DNA from: Thermoprotei archaeon
GTDB taxonomy: Archaea; Thermoproteota; Thermoprotei; Thermofilales; B15-G2
Direction: 5' to 3'
DNA: 8,415 nucleotides
NCBI GenBank assembly: GCA_003649445.1
Contig: QMRV01000077.1
Span: forward strand, 1-8,415
Shown here: piece by piece, positions 1 through 6,343 of the stretch
Layout of the letters: each line of letters starts with the position of its first letter
Numbering within the stretch: the first letter of the stretch is position 1
Program-made: the position numbers and the translations under genes
Notes under the pieces: generated by a model
Database searches by the model: none
What the model was told of the DNA's origin: nothing
What the model saw: only the letters and a program-made list of their open reading frames with translations

Positions 1-612
1 GTCGATGCAATCACAGACTTTTACTCCAAGGGGGCTGGGGAAGTAGACTTCGTAGAAGCTGATTTTGCCCGAGATTTTCCTTACTTCGAGGACTCGAATA
101 AAGCCCTTTTCAATTAACCTAGACTTCGCTTTAATAAAGTCTTTTTGCCGCGGAAAATGGTTTTCAGTAAAATATTCTACGAGGATCTTGTAGAAGACTT
201 CTTTCTCGAGGCGCGTAAGCCTCTCCCACTTCCTTAAAGCCTGCTCTCGGCTAATTTTCCGCAAGTTCTCCAGCCCTAAGCCTATTCTAGGAGCCCCCTG
301 TATCACAGGAAGCTTCGGTTTCTGCGCTTCATCAGACTCTAGTTCCCTGAGCTTTTCTTCAAGGCGATTAGTTTCAGCGTCCAGTCTCTTCAACTTGTAT
401 TCGATAATGTCGAGTGCTTCGAGTACTGTTAGCTTCGATGAGTATTTTAGTGGAGCATAGCGCTCAACAATCTCAAGTACTTTTCTACGAACCTCTTCTA
501 GCTCTTTCTTTAAGAGCTTGTTTTCCTCTAGGAGGCTTTGATAGAGTTCTTCGAGTTGCTTAGCGTATAGTTTAGCCTGTTCTGCTTCCTCAGTTTTCTT
601 CCGCCAAAACAT
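1..612 (-). CDS. Coiled-coil protein with C-terminal winged-helix-like region (3' partial)
   Basis: The frame is open from an ATG at 612-610 to the window edge: 204 residues with no stop, so the C-terminus is missing. Residues about 5-50 and 70-96 are Glu/Lys/Leu-rich with heptad-like spacing and should form coiled coils. A Pro/Gly-rich linker (about 97-115) follows. Residues about 128-195 read as helix-helix-helix then two strands, beginning RLTRLEKEVFYKILVEYF and continuing through FIKAKSRLIEKGFIRVLEVR to KISFYEVYF, which fits a winged-helix DNA-binding fold. The start lies one base after the stop of the 80-residue gene, with no clear ribosome binding site of its own, so translation is probably coupled in one transcript. 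I do not recognise a named family. A role as a dimeric DNA-binding regulator or as a structural partner of DNA is inferred from architecture only. The coding call is firm; the fold is moderately sure. Confidence 0.85.
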   Translation of the reverse strand, partial: MFWRKKTEEAEQAKLYAKQLEELYQSLLEENKLLKKELEEVRRKVLEIVERYAPLKYSSKLTVLEALDIIEYKLKRLDAETNRLEEKLRELESDEAQKPKLPVIQGAPRIGLGLENLRKISREQALRKWERLTRLEKEVFYKILVEYFTENHFPRQKDFIKAKSRLIEKGFIRVLEVRKISGKISFYEVYFPSPLGVKVCDCID

Positions 613-613
613 T

Positions 614-856
614 TTAGCTTAGGAAGTTTTCGTCTGGTATGCTCTTCAGTACTCTGATTGCGCCGTAGTCTTTAAGCTTCCTCAGTATACGCTGTAGTTC
701 ACTGCTTTCTTTCTTGAAGACACCTAGCCAGCCGAGCTTACCTGTTTTTACTCTAAGCTCTACGACATCACCTAAGTCAATAACTTGGTACAACACATAC
801 CTAGCGTACCTAACACACTCCTCAATATCCTCCCACTTTTCAACAACAAACACCAC
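614..856 (-). CDS. Small conserved-looking alpha/beta protein, 80 residues, unknown function
   Basis: The reading frame starts with GTG (856-854, next codon also GTG) and ends with TAA at 616-614. A GGTGAG ribosome binding site lies at 867-862, five bases before the first GTG, and favours that start. The protein is soluble with no membrane segment. It has an acidic helix (about residues 8-27, including EDIEECVRYARYVLYQVI), two strands around DVVELRVKT and LGWLGVF, a basic helix (about 51-65) and a last strand AIRVLKSI. I do not recognise the family. It is the first gene of the minus-strand unit with the coiled-coil/winged-helix gene, so the two products probably work together. A plus-strand frame over the same bases (714-941) is low-complexity Ser/Thr and is treated as a shadow. 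Confidence 0.72.
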   Translation of the reverse strand: MVFVVEKWEDIEECVRYARYVLYQVIDLGDVVELRVKTGKLGWLGVFKKESSELQRILRKLKDYGAIRVLKSIPDENFLS

Positions 857-861
857 TCAAG

Positions 862-867
862 CTCACC
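862..867 (-). promoter_or_regulatory. Ribosome binding site (GGTGAG) for the 80-residue gene
   Basis: On the minus strand GGTGAG lies five bases before the GTG at 856. It matches the archaeal anti-Shine-Dalgarno sequence well. It decides between the two adjacent GTG codons in favour of the first. Confidence 0.55.
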
Positions 868-880
868 AAGAAACAGCACG

Positions 881-893
881 CATATATATTTCA
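881..893 (-). promoter_or_regulatory. BRE/TATA-like promoter element for the minus-strand two-gene unit
   Basis: The minus strand reads TGAAATATATATG here, a purine-rich BRE-like start followed by an archaeal TATA box. Its centre is about 30 bases before the GTG start. Transcription would begin close to the start codon, giving a very short leader. That sits awkwardly with the ribosome binding site at 867-862, so a second promoter further upstream is possible. Confidence 0.5.
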
Positions 894-1011
894 GCACTTC
901 GCGATATCCCTAGTCGCTTAGAAAAATTCGGCGCTTATTGAATAGACGGCTCACAACGATACAAATACACTTAGTTGCGCATTTAACTGCACAGTGCTTT
1001 GAAGAAACATT

Positions 1012-1021
1012 GAAAAATTTA
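1012..1021 (+). promoter_or_regulatory. BRE/TATA-like promoter element for the 498-residue membrane protein
   Basis: GAAAAATTTA lies about 20-27 bases before two in-frame ATG codons (1038 and 1044). No ribosome binding site precedes either. This is the usual arrangement for a leaderless archaeal transcript and slightly favours the second ATG. The bases between here and the opposite promoter (894-1011) show no gene, only short imperfect symmetries. Confidence 0.45.
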
Positions 1022-1037
1022 GCTATTAAATAGAAAG

Positions 1038-2534
1038 ATGGAGATGGACTTGCCGCTCGTAATGGTATGGCTGTGCTCGCTCGATCTAGGTAAGCTCTTG
1101 AACTTGAAAAGGGCTGTCGAGAAGATACTGACATCAGGTTTAGCAGAAGCCGCTCTCCTTTATGATAGCTCAGGTAAGCCGCATATGAAGCCGGAGTCAG
1201 TAGAGTCTCAAAGAAGCGGCGTGCTTAGGTTGATGAGCAGGGAGGATATGAGGTTGTTCCTTGAAGAGTACAGGAAAAGGTGCCGCTTTGCTAGGCTAAA
1301 GCTTCGGGGGTTTAAAGTGACACTTCCCGAGATAGAGATCAAGAAGACGTTGAACGTAGATGTCTACTTAATGCTTCACAGAACAGGATTCGCTGTACTT
1401 AGCTTTTGGCTCTACCTAGATAGAATTCCCTCATTGGAGAAGCTGATAAAGCTAGAGAATCCCTTCCGCCCCATCTATGTTAGAGGATTGTGGAGCGGGC
1501 TCATAGAGCACCTTAAGATCAATAGAGTCATAAAGGAAGAAAATAGAGAGGTCGAAGCGCTAGGTAAAGGTTTTTTTGTCTTAACAATAGAAAAAATACG
1601 GAACATTTACTGGTCCTTCATATTCTCTAAGCTACAGAACGGTCAATCGCCAAGAAGTCTAGAGGCCAAAGTTAGATACCCTTTCTTGGGCATTTACAGA
1701 GTCGTTGCATTAATAGGTATAGAAGGCCTGTTAGAACATTACGTGAAAGAGCATGAGAAAGTGCTTCATGGAATAATATCGATGGAGGATTTCTGGGACT
1801 CTGTTCGAAAGCCGTGGATCGAAGAGTCTCTAAGTGTGAACCTTGCGTGGCGAGAAGGGTGGGGCGTATACATAGGTAGCGCCGGAGCACTAATGATAAT
1901 CACTAAGGAGGCGATGGAGCTGATCAGAGACTTGCTGAGAGCGAAACTTGAGCACGAAATCCCACATATTGTTTTGGGATGGAGCGAGCGTGGCCCATTT
2001 GCGGCTACACTTGACAGAAAGAAAGTTTCCGAGAAGCTCGTAGAGCGTGTTTGGAAAGATCAGCAGATCTCGATAATCTTAGATCTTTTTGTAGTTGTAG
2101 AGCTTTTATGCCTTCAGAGTATCATGCTAAGGGCATATGAGTACATTTTGAGCGAAAAAATGCCTAAAAGTATAAGGAGGCTCGCCCAAGTTAAGAGGGA
2201 ACTACTGGAGGTTATAGAGGAGGTTCTAAATGTCAGAGTGTGGCAACCTAGAACAGCCGCTGTATGGGTTGAGCACGGCAAGAAGGTCATAGGGATTGAT
2301 GTCCTTTATAGCTCGGTTAAGGAGAAGCTTAGCATTCTAGAGAGCAGACTTAGAACCCTCTACGACCACGCGCTTAACACCTTAATGCTGGCTCTAACAC
2401 TATTCCTAGGCATTCCACAGGTTATAGAGCTTCTACTCCGCTTTGGCATCTCCTCTGTGGTCTGGCTCAGCCTAGTCGTAGTAATCTTCGTAATGATGGT
2501 TATCGCTATCGCATATTACGCAAAAATACTGTAG
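1038..2534 (+). CDS. Membrane-anchored protein with two C-terminal transmembrane helices, unknown function
   Basis: The frame runs from ATG 1038 (ATG 1044 is an equally good leaderless start) to TAG 2532-2534, 498 residues. There is no signal peptide. The first ~440 residues are a mixed soluble part, including a strand-rich stretch about 90-130 (VDVYLMLHRTGFAVLSFWLY). A long helical part follows: about 340-395 (VVVELLCLQSIMLRAYEYIL, then KRELLEVIEEVLNVRVW) and 415-445 (a stalk ending ESRLRTLYDHALN). Two hydrophobic helices close the protein, about 446-468 and 473-494, joined by a very short turn (RFGIS). This order resembles CorA-type channels and Rmd1/DUF155 proteins, but the CorA GMN loop motif is absent, so I do not call it a magnesium channel. 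The gene is divergent from the 80-residue gene and converges on the ATPase gene. A membrane partner for the ATPase is possible but inferred only from proximity. Coding is very sure; function is unknown. Confidence 0.9.
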   Translation: MEMDLPLVMVWLCSLDLGKLLNLKRAVEKILTSGLAEAALLYDSSGKPHMKPESVESQRSGVLRLMSREDMRLFLEEYRKRCRFARLKLRGFKVTLPEIEIKKTLNVDVYLMLHRTGFAVLSFWLYLDRIPSLEKLIKLENPFRPIYVRGLWSGLIEHLKINRVIKEENREVEALGKGFFVLTIEKIRNIYWSFIFSKLQNGQSPRSLEAKVRYPFLGIYRVVALIGIEGLLEHYVKEHEKVLHGIISMEDFWDSVRKPWIEESLSVNLAWREGWGVYIGSAGALMIITKEAMELIRDLLRAKLEHEIPHIVLGWSERGPFAATLDRKKVSEKLVERVWKDQQISIILDLFVVVELLCLQSIMLRAYEYILSEKMPKSIRRLAQVKRELLEVIEEVLNVRVWQPRTAAVWVEHGKKVIGIDVLYSSVKEKLSILESRLRTLYDHALNTLMLALTLFLGIPQVIELLLRFGISSVVWLSLVVVIFVMMVIAIAYYAKIL

Positions 2535-2554
2535 CACAGTGTAATACAATTACA
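2528..2554 (+). repeat. Two abutting small inverted repeats at the end of the membrane-protein gene
   Basis: ACTGT-AGC-ACAGT (2528-2540) overlaps the TAG stop and is immediately followed by TGTAAT-ACA-ATTACA (2540-2554). Both are perfect with three-base spacers. The stems are short and AT-rich, so they may be weak transcript-end hairpins, a protein-binding site, or chance. Confidence 0.35.
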
Positions 2555-2864
2555 GTCATGATATAAAGCATAAATTCACTAAAAGACTGTGATGCTGAAG
2601 AGGCGGTTAAAACAGGGAAAGTCTTGTGGACTGCCTATGGGAACCGTGATTACAGCAAAAGGATTTTGAGAACTAACTCCTGTGCGAGCCTCGTGATTTT
2701 TGTCTGCTGTTCTTTCCTCTTTCTCTTGAGTGATAGAGTAGTGCCCGGTATAGCGCGAATATTATTGTGATAAACGCGACTATTATCTGGGCTCAAGTGT
2801 TCAGAACTCTTTAAGTAAAATATTGTAGTGTAGATGAGAGTTTTTCAAAACCTAGGACATATCG
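2535..2864. other. Intergenic gap between converging genes; no intact gene seen
   Basis: No frame with a normal start and good coding character was found on either strand. The gap holds the small inverted repeats next to the membrane-protein stop and a plus-strand pyrimidine-rich tract (about 2696-2726) that could end the plus-strand transcript. A minus-strand stretch (2792-2673) would encode a hydrophobic segment (IIVAFITIIFALYRALLY) followed by a basic tail and a TAG stop. That stretch has no ATG, GTG or TTG start and an in-frame TGA directly before it, so it is at best a remnant. Confidence 0.5.
2696..2726 (+). terminator. Pyrimidine-rich tract, possible archaeal terminator
   Basis: The plus strand is almost all T and C here, with several T runs, and lies about 160 bases after the stop of the 498-residue gene. 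Archaeal RNA polymerase stops at T-rich tracts without needing a hairpin. The distance from the stop and the interruptions make this a weak call. Confidence 0.25.
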
Positions 2865-5800
2865 CTACTTGTGACTTTGAACTAAGTTGTTTATTTCTTG
2901 GTCTGTTGGTGGTTTTGTTTCTATGTAGTCCCATTTGATTAAGACTGGTTCTGTTTCTGTGAGGTTTGTTGTACGCATTTTTCTTACTATGCTCCATCCT
3001 ACTGGCAGTCTTGTTAGGAAGCGTTTGACTTCACGGTGGTCTAGTCTAGAGTCTCTTGCAAGCATTTCAGTTGTCATTGTTACGTCTGGCTTGTCTCTAG
3101 TCTCAGATACTAGCTTAAAGACCGCTAAGAAGCCGCAGTTTTTCCGGACACCGTCTCCCAGTATTGAGGGGTACTGTGCTATCATTACAAGGTACTGGTT
3201 ATATCCTGCGCTTTCACTAGCTATTCTATCAAAAATATTTTCAGTAATATTAAGCATACCCGCTATTTGTGAACGCTTAATGTCGAAAGCTATTTGATGA
3301 GCTTCCTCAAGTACTATTAGCTCCGGTATACTTGAGGCTCCGTTGAATTTTCTGTAGAGGAAGCAGGCTATAGCTAGTAGTCCTAGCAGGAAGGGTTTAT
3401 GGATGTCTGCTAGTTCTCCTGCCTCAATAACAGTTACACCCTTTTCTTCTAGTAGTTCGCCTATGTCGATGCTTTCTTGGCTGCAGAAAAGTTTCTTGAA
3501 TTTTCCTCTAGTATAGAACTTCAGTCTATCCAATGTCTTCTGATATATGTCTAGTACATCGAATGGTGTGCGCCTATCTCTGCGCAGTTCATCGAGCTCT
3601 CTGCCCACTGCCTCGTATAGTTCTAGTAGAGTAGGCGGCTGTGCTGACGGATCATCGTATAGTCCGTGTGCTTCGTAGAGTTCGTCTAGCTTGCTCCATA
3701 TCAGGGAGTAGCTTCTGGGTCCGAGTCCGTAGGTTACGGAGAACCATAGTGTAGCTATGTCTCTCCATGTCTCGACATCTACTCCTCGCGGAGGCTTGAG
3801 TGGATTAAATTTCAGCGGATAGAATTTATCTGAGTATAGTGTGTAGAAGCGGCAGGGCTTGCAGAGTACTAGTAGTCTTCTCCAGTCCTTTTTCCAGTCG
3901 AGTACAAGTGCTCTCGCACCAATACTGTTTACTAGCCTAGACACGAAGACTAGAGCCGCGTTTGTTTTACCCGACCTAGTTATACCTAAAAACAGCGCGT
4001 GCAGTAGTTCTTTTCGATCTATGCCATATCTTATTGAGATCAGCTGTCCTGTTTCATGGCTTAGTACGTAGCCGAATTCTACGTCGTAGCTTCTCGGAGG
4101 AGGAGTGCGGAACTCCGGTATGTTTTCTACAATATTTTCTAGTCCGGGAGCTTCTAGCCTAGGAGGATGCGTCAGAGAAGCCAGCTCTGTGCAAGTATAG
4201 ATGTTGATGTAGCGGTACGGCTCTAGAGCAAAGCCTCCTTTCCTCAAATCAAAGCTGAATGTTCTAGCACACTGCAGTAGCCTGTAGTCTGCATCAACTA
4301 CTCTGAGAGGATGCGGAATCAGTTTTGTTGGAGCATAGGCTCCTATCAGCAGGGCTTTAGCAGCAAGCACGGTTGTTTCATCAGGTGCCGCTAGTACTGC
4401 TTGGACGTAGAAGCCTCCCTGAGAAACCATTTCGCTGTACCTCTGGCTCTCCAGCACTAGTAGCTGGTAGGCTGTTTTCCTGACTTCATCCGAGCGTATC
4501 CGTGAGTAAGAGTAGTAGATTGAAGGCCATATTCCGGCGACAACTGACTCTGCTTCGCTGTGCGCGAGTCCTCTCGACTCTGCCTCAGATACTACTTCAC
4601 TAGAAGCCTCTGTTTCACTGTACTGCCTAGAGCGAGAAACCGTATCCGAGGACCCCCTAGTGTAGCCTTCAGTAACCATAGTAGAGTCTGTTACCGTCTT
4701 CCCTCTGCTCACGCTAGTAAAGTGGCTGCGGGCTACTGTGTGTGATCGGCTCCATCCCTTTGTCTCCGAGCTACTTGAGGTATGGGATACTGTTGTGCCA
4801 GATGTAGTGGAGACTTGTTTGTAGTCGCTGGAGTACCATGTAACTGAAGGCGCTAGCGGAGTAGTCTTGGTGGCTGGAGGCAGAGACTTCGAGACAAGTA
4901 CTGGTTCTCCGCTTTTAGTGGCTATTTCAATGTTCTTGACATCTGTTTTCAGCTCTTCTCTCCTCTCGTAGCCTCTTTCTCCTCCTTCGTAGTAGCCGTA
5001 GGCGGGAACAGTTATTTTAACGCCTGTAGCCAGAACGTTTCCGCTGAACTTCGGGTTTCCTTTGAATCCTACTCCGCCTGCTTTCTCGTGGTATCCTTCC
5101 CATACGCCGATTGTCCGCTCGCCGCTCTGACTTACTTTATAGCTGTGTGGAACTAAGTACTCTTTTGCTTCTCCTAGCGGAGTAGTTTTTGTTGGAGCTG
5201 GCTTAGAGTATATTTTGCCCTCTACTCTAGTGACTGAAGAAGAGCTTGAAGTAGAGTGTGTTACAGAAGACCCATGCGTCTTCGAGGCGAACACTGATTT
5301 AGTGAAGCTTTCTGTAGTAGAAGACCCTTTTGTAATAGTTGTCGAAGTACTGGTGCTGTGTCCGCGTGAAACTGCTTTACTAGAAGCTTCTGAAACTGTG
5401 TGCGCCTGTCCCTCGCTGACTCCCCTGCTTACGCTTCTACTGCTTTCGCTTCCTTTGCTCTCCGACCCTGCTATTGACTCAGATAGTCCTTTAGTGAGAG
5501 TAAAGCCGACTGGTATTGATAGCCCGAAGCCTATACTAATGTTCTCCTGGTAGTCGCTGTACTTTGAAGCCAGCTCGAGTACTCGGCGAAACATGGCTAC
5601 AAGCTTTACGGGCTCTACTGGCTCAGCTAAAACAATGTAAACGAATTCTCTGTCTAATAGTCCTCGCACAAGCTCCTCGATCATCTCAATTATCTTTACG
5701 CCTACACGAAAGCCTAATTCACGTGGACTAACCGCGTAGCTGTCTCGCGGCTCAGGAACCCCGAGTATAGCTAAACCGTGTTTACTCTGCATTAATCGGA

Positions 5801-6209
5801 GAATTTCGTAGACTTCTTCTCTAGACAAAAAACGGTATTCTGCTTGCCGGTAGCTTCCACTAAGAGAAGCGAGCAGTGCCTCAAAACACTCTTTAGAAAG
5901 CTTTACTGCTTCTCCTTCAGTCAGCGACGTGACTGCAATGCCGTAGCACCATATTAAGCCGAGGCGCCTAGAATTACACGCCAGCAAAACGAGGCGAGCT
6001 TCCGGCAAAACTCTAGTCGAGCCAACAAAATCTCTATGAATCTCTAGAGCAGTCTCTATTTGCGCATATTCACGCGGATTACGACAAAGCCTAACAAGCC
6101 TAACAACACGAAAATACTGAACACCACCATACTCAAGCACATACTCCAAATAATCCAAAACACCGTCGTGTACCTTAACCCTAATATCGACTACTTTCAC
6201 ACAATACAT
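2865..6209 (-). CDS. HerA/VirB4-type ATPase with a large serine-rich insertion
   Basis: This is a P-loop ATPase of the HerA/FtsK/VirB4 group, motors that form hexameric rings and pump DNA or drive secretion. Residue numbers count from an in-frame ATG at 6353; subtract 48 for the ATG at 6209 chosen here. Walker A GITRSGKT is at 790-797, Walker B LIVLEEAH around 1012-1019 with the paired Glu typical of HerA, and the sensor-like MIAQYPSILGDGVRKN has its Gln at 1060. A basic stretch FLTRLPVGWSIVRKMR lies near the C-terminus. The first ~290 residues and about 604-700 look like VirB4/HerA-type accessory domains. Between them is a large insertion: Ser/Thr-rich arm 291-376, core about 394-492, second arm 515-603. 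No membrane helix is evident. The stop is TAG 2867-2865. I chose ATG 6209 because the longer starts (6311, 6353) run into the divergent gene's control region and have no ribosome binding site or promoter. The 6353 start would give 1162 residues, the 6209 start 1114. The ATPase call is firm. Whether it serves conjugation-like transfer, DNA repair or defence cannot be told. No HAS-barrel or NurA-like neighbour is seen, so it is probably not the HerA repair enzyme itself. Confidence 0.93.
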   Translation of the reverse strand: MYCVKVVDIRVKVHDGVLDYLEYVLEYGGVQYFRVVRLVRLCRNPREYAQIETALEIHRDFVGSTRVLPEARLVLLACNSRRLGLIWCYGIAVTSLTEGEAVKLSKECFEALLASLSGSYRQAEYRFLSREEVYEILRLMQSKHGLAILGVPEPRDSYAVSPRELGFRVGVKIIEMIEELVRGLLDREFVYIVLAEPVEPVKLVAMFRRVLELASKYSDYQENISIGFGLSIPVGFTLTKGLSESIAGSESKGSESSRSVSRGVSEGQAHTVSEASSKAVSRGHSTSTSTTITKGSSTTESFTKSVFASKTHGSSVTHSTSSSSSVTRVEGKIYSKPAPTKTTPLGEAKEYLVPHSYKVSQSGERTIGVWEGYHEKAGGVGFKGNPKFSGNVLATGVKITVPAYGYYEGGERGYERREELKTDVKNIEIATKSGEPVLVSKSLPPATKTTPLAPSVTWYSSDYKQVSTTSGTTVSHTSSSSETKGWSRSHTVARSHFTSVSRGKTVTDSTMVTEGYTRGSSDTVSRSRQYSETEASSEVVSEAESRGLAHSEAESVVAGIWPSIYYSYSRIRSDEVRKTAYQLLVLESQRYSEMVSQGGFYVQAVLAAPDETTVLAAKALLIGAYAPTKLIPHPLRVVDADYRLLQCARTFSFDLRKGGFALEPYRYINIYTCTELASLTHPPRLEAPGLENIVENIPEFRTPPPRSYDVEFGYVLSHETGQLISIRYGIDRKELLHALFLGITRSGKTNAALVFVSRLVNSIGARALVLDWKKDWRRLLVLCKPCRFYTLYSDKFYPLKFNPLKPPRGVDVETWRDIATLWFSVTYGLGPRSYSLIWSKLDELYEAHGLYDDPSAQPPTLLELYEAVGRELDELRRDRRTPFDVLDIYQKTLDRLKFYTRGKFKKLFCSQESIDIGELLEEKGVTVIEAGELADIHKPFLLGLLAIACFLYRKFNGASSIPELIVLEEAHQIAFDIKRSQIAGMLNITENIFDRIASESAGYNQYLVMIAQYPSILGDGVRKNCGFLAVFKLVSETRDKPDVTMTTEMLARDSRLDHREVKRFLTRLPVGWSIVRKMRTTNLTETEPVLIKWDYIETKPPTDQEINNLVQSHK
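4854..4865 (-). repeat. Direct repeat, copy 2 (codes TKTTPL)
   Basis: TAGCGGAGTAGT (plus-strand reading) is identical to the copy at 5175-5186, 321 bases (107 codons) away and in frame. On the coding strand both give TKTTPL, here as PATKTTPL at residues 493-500 (numbered from ATG 6353). Similarity continues a few codons beyond the exact match. Confidence 0.6.
5175..5186 (-). repeat. Direct repeat, copy 1 (codes TKTTPL)
   Basis: This is the partner of the repeat at 4854-4865. It encodes PTKTTPL at residues 387-393 (numbered from ATG 6353), at the junction of the first serine-rich arm and the glycine-rich core. Confidence 0.6.
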
Positions 6210-6241
6210 TTTCTTAAAAATACTCAGAGCTTTCTCTTCGA

Positions 6242-6255
6242 GTAAATACTTATTT
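6242..6255 (-). promoter_or_regulatory. Possible TATA element for the ATPase gene
   Basis: The minus strand reads AAATAAGTATTTAC, AT-rich with a purine-rich lead, about 40 bases before ATG 6209. Transcription would start near 6221, leaving a leader of about 12 bases. This supports the 6209 start over the longer frame, but the match to a TATA box is only fair. Confidence 0.35.
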
Positions 6256-6304
6256 CTTTTAGTCTTACTGTAAATGTAGTTAGAATAGTTGGCGGACGGT
6301 AATT

Positions 6305-6322
6305 GTCTCATAAAATTGAGAC
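6305..6322. promoter_or_regulatory. Palindrome in the divergent control region, possible operator
   Basis: GTCTCA-TAAAAT-TGAGAC is a perfect inverted repeat with six-base arms and an AT-rich six-base spacer, ending 21 bases before the ATG of the first paralog. The spacer itself (CATAAAATTG) could act as a TATA-like element for the plus-strand genes. The position and symmetry suit a dimeric regulator controlling one or both divergent transcripts. It could also form a small hairpin in a leader RNA. Confidence 0.5.
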
Positions 6323-6328
6323 TAGATT

Positions 6329-6335
6329 GGGGGGT
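6329..6335 (+). promoter_or_regulatory. Shine-Dalgarno-like site for the first paralog
   Basis: GGGGGGT lies eight bases before ATG 6344 and matches the consensus GGAGGT with one mismatch. It supports translation from 6344 on a leadered transcript. It also argues that these bases are a control region rather than the start of the ATPase gene on the other strand. Confidence 0.5.
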
Positions 6336-6343
6336 AGAAGAAT

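Larger units (their letters stand above)
4545..5483 (-). other. Serine-rich arm / core / serine-rich arm insertion within the ATPase
   Basis: This is the coding segment for residues 291-603 (numbered from ATG 6353). Arm 1 (291-376) is about half Ser plus Thr, with SxS and SRG units such as GSESSRSVSRG. Arm 2 (515-603) has the same character and ends EASSEVVSEAESRGLAHSEA. Between them is a Gly/Tyr/Lys-rich core of about 100 residues bounded by TKTTPL on both sides. Ser/Thr-rich stretches are known in some VirB4-like ATPases, but I cannot name a domain for the core. The likely form is an out-and-back stalk with a small tip (inference). Confidence 0.7.

Noticed and set aside
714..941. 75-codon plus-strand open frame
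   Set aside because: It lies opposite the 80-residue gene, is low-complexity Ser/Thr and has no start signals. The minus-strand gene has both a ribosome binding site and a TATA element.
910..1134. 74-codon minus-strand open frame
   Set aside because: It overlaps the promoter and start of the 498-residue gene and has an unstructured Ser/Arg/Cys-rich product. A shadow.
1672..1890. 72-codon minus-strand open frame
   Set aside because: Fully inside the 498-residue gene on the other strand, with no coding character of its own.
1038..2534. CorA magnesium transporter
   Set aside because: The topology is similar, but the GMN motif after the first membrane helix is missing and the soluble part does not match.
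2581..2640. C/D-box-like motif (GTGATGCTGA) suggesting a small guide RNA
   Set aside because: The C box has a mismatch and no correctly spaced D box or second C'/D' pair follows. The ATGATGA matches at the starts of both paralogs are explained by their YDD/YDE codons.
2935..3297. 120-codon plus-strand open frame opposite the ATPase C-terminal part
   Set aside because: The opposite strand there encodes the Walker B and sensor motifs of the ATPase, so this frame is a shadow.
5215..5553. 112-codon plus-strand open frame opposite the serine-rich arm of the ATPase
   Set aside because: It is rich in Val, Leu, Glu and Pro because it is the reverse of repetitive Ser/Thr codons. There is no promoter or ribosome binding site, and the opposite strand encodes the ATPase.
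2865..6209. The HerA DNA-repair helicase acting with NurA
   Set aside because: The protein is about twice the usual HerA length, has a huge insertion, no evident HAS-barrel start, and no NurA- or Mre11/Rad50-like gene beside it.
6060..6245. 61-codon plus-strand open frame before the paralogs
   Set aside because: Thr/Asn/Ile/Lys-rich, overlaps the ATPase N-terminus and has no ribosome binding site.
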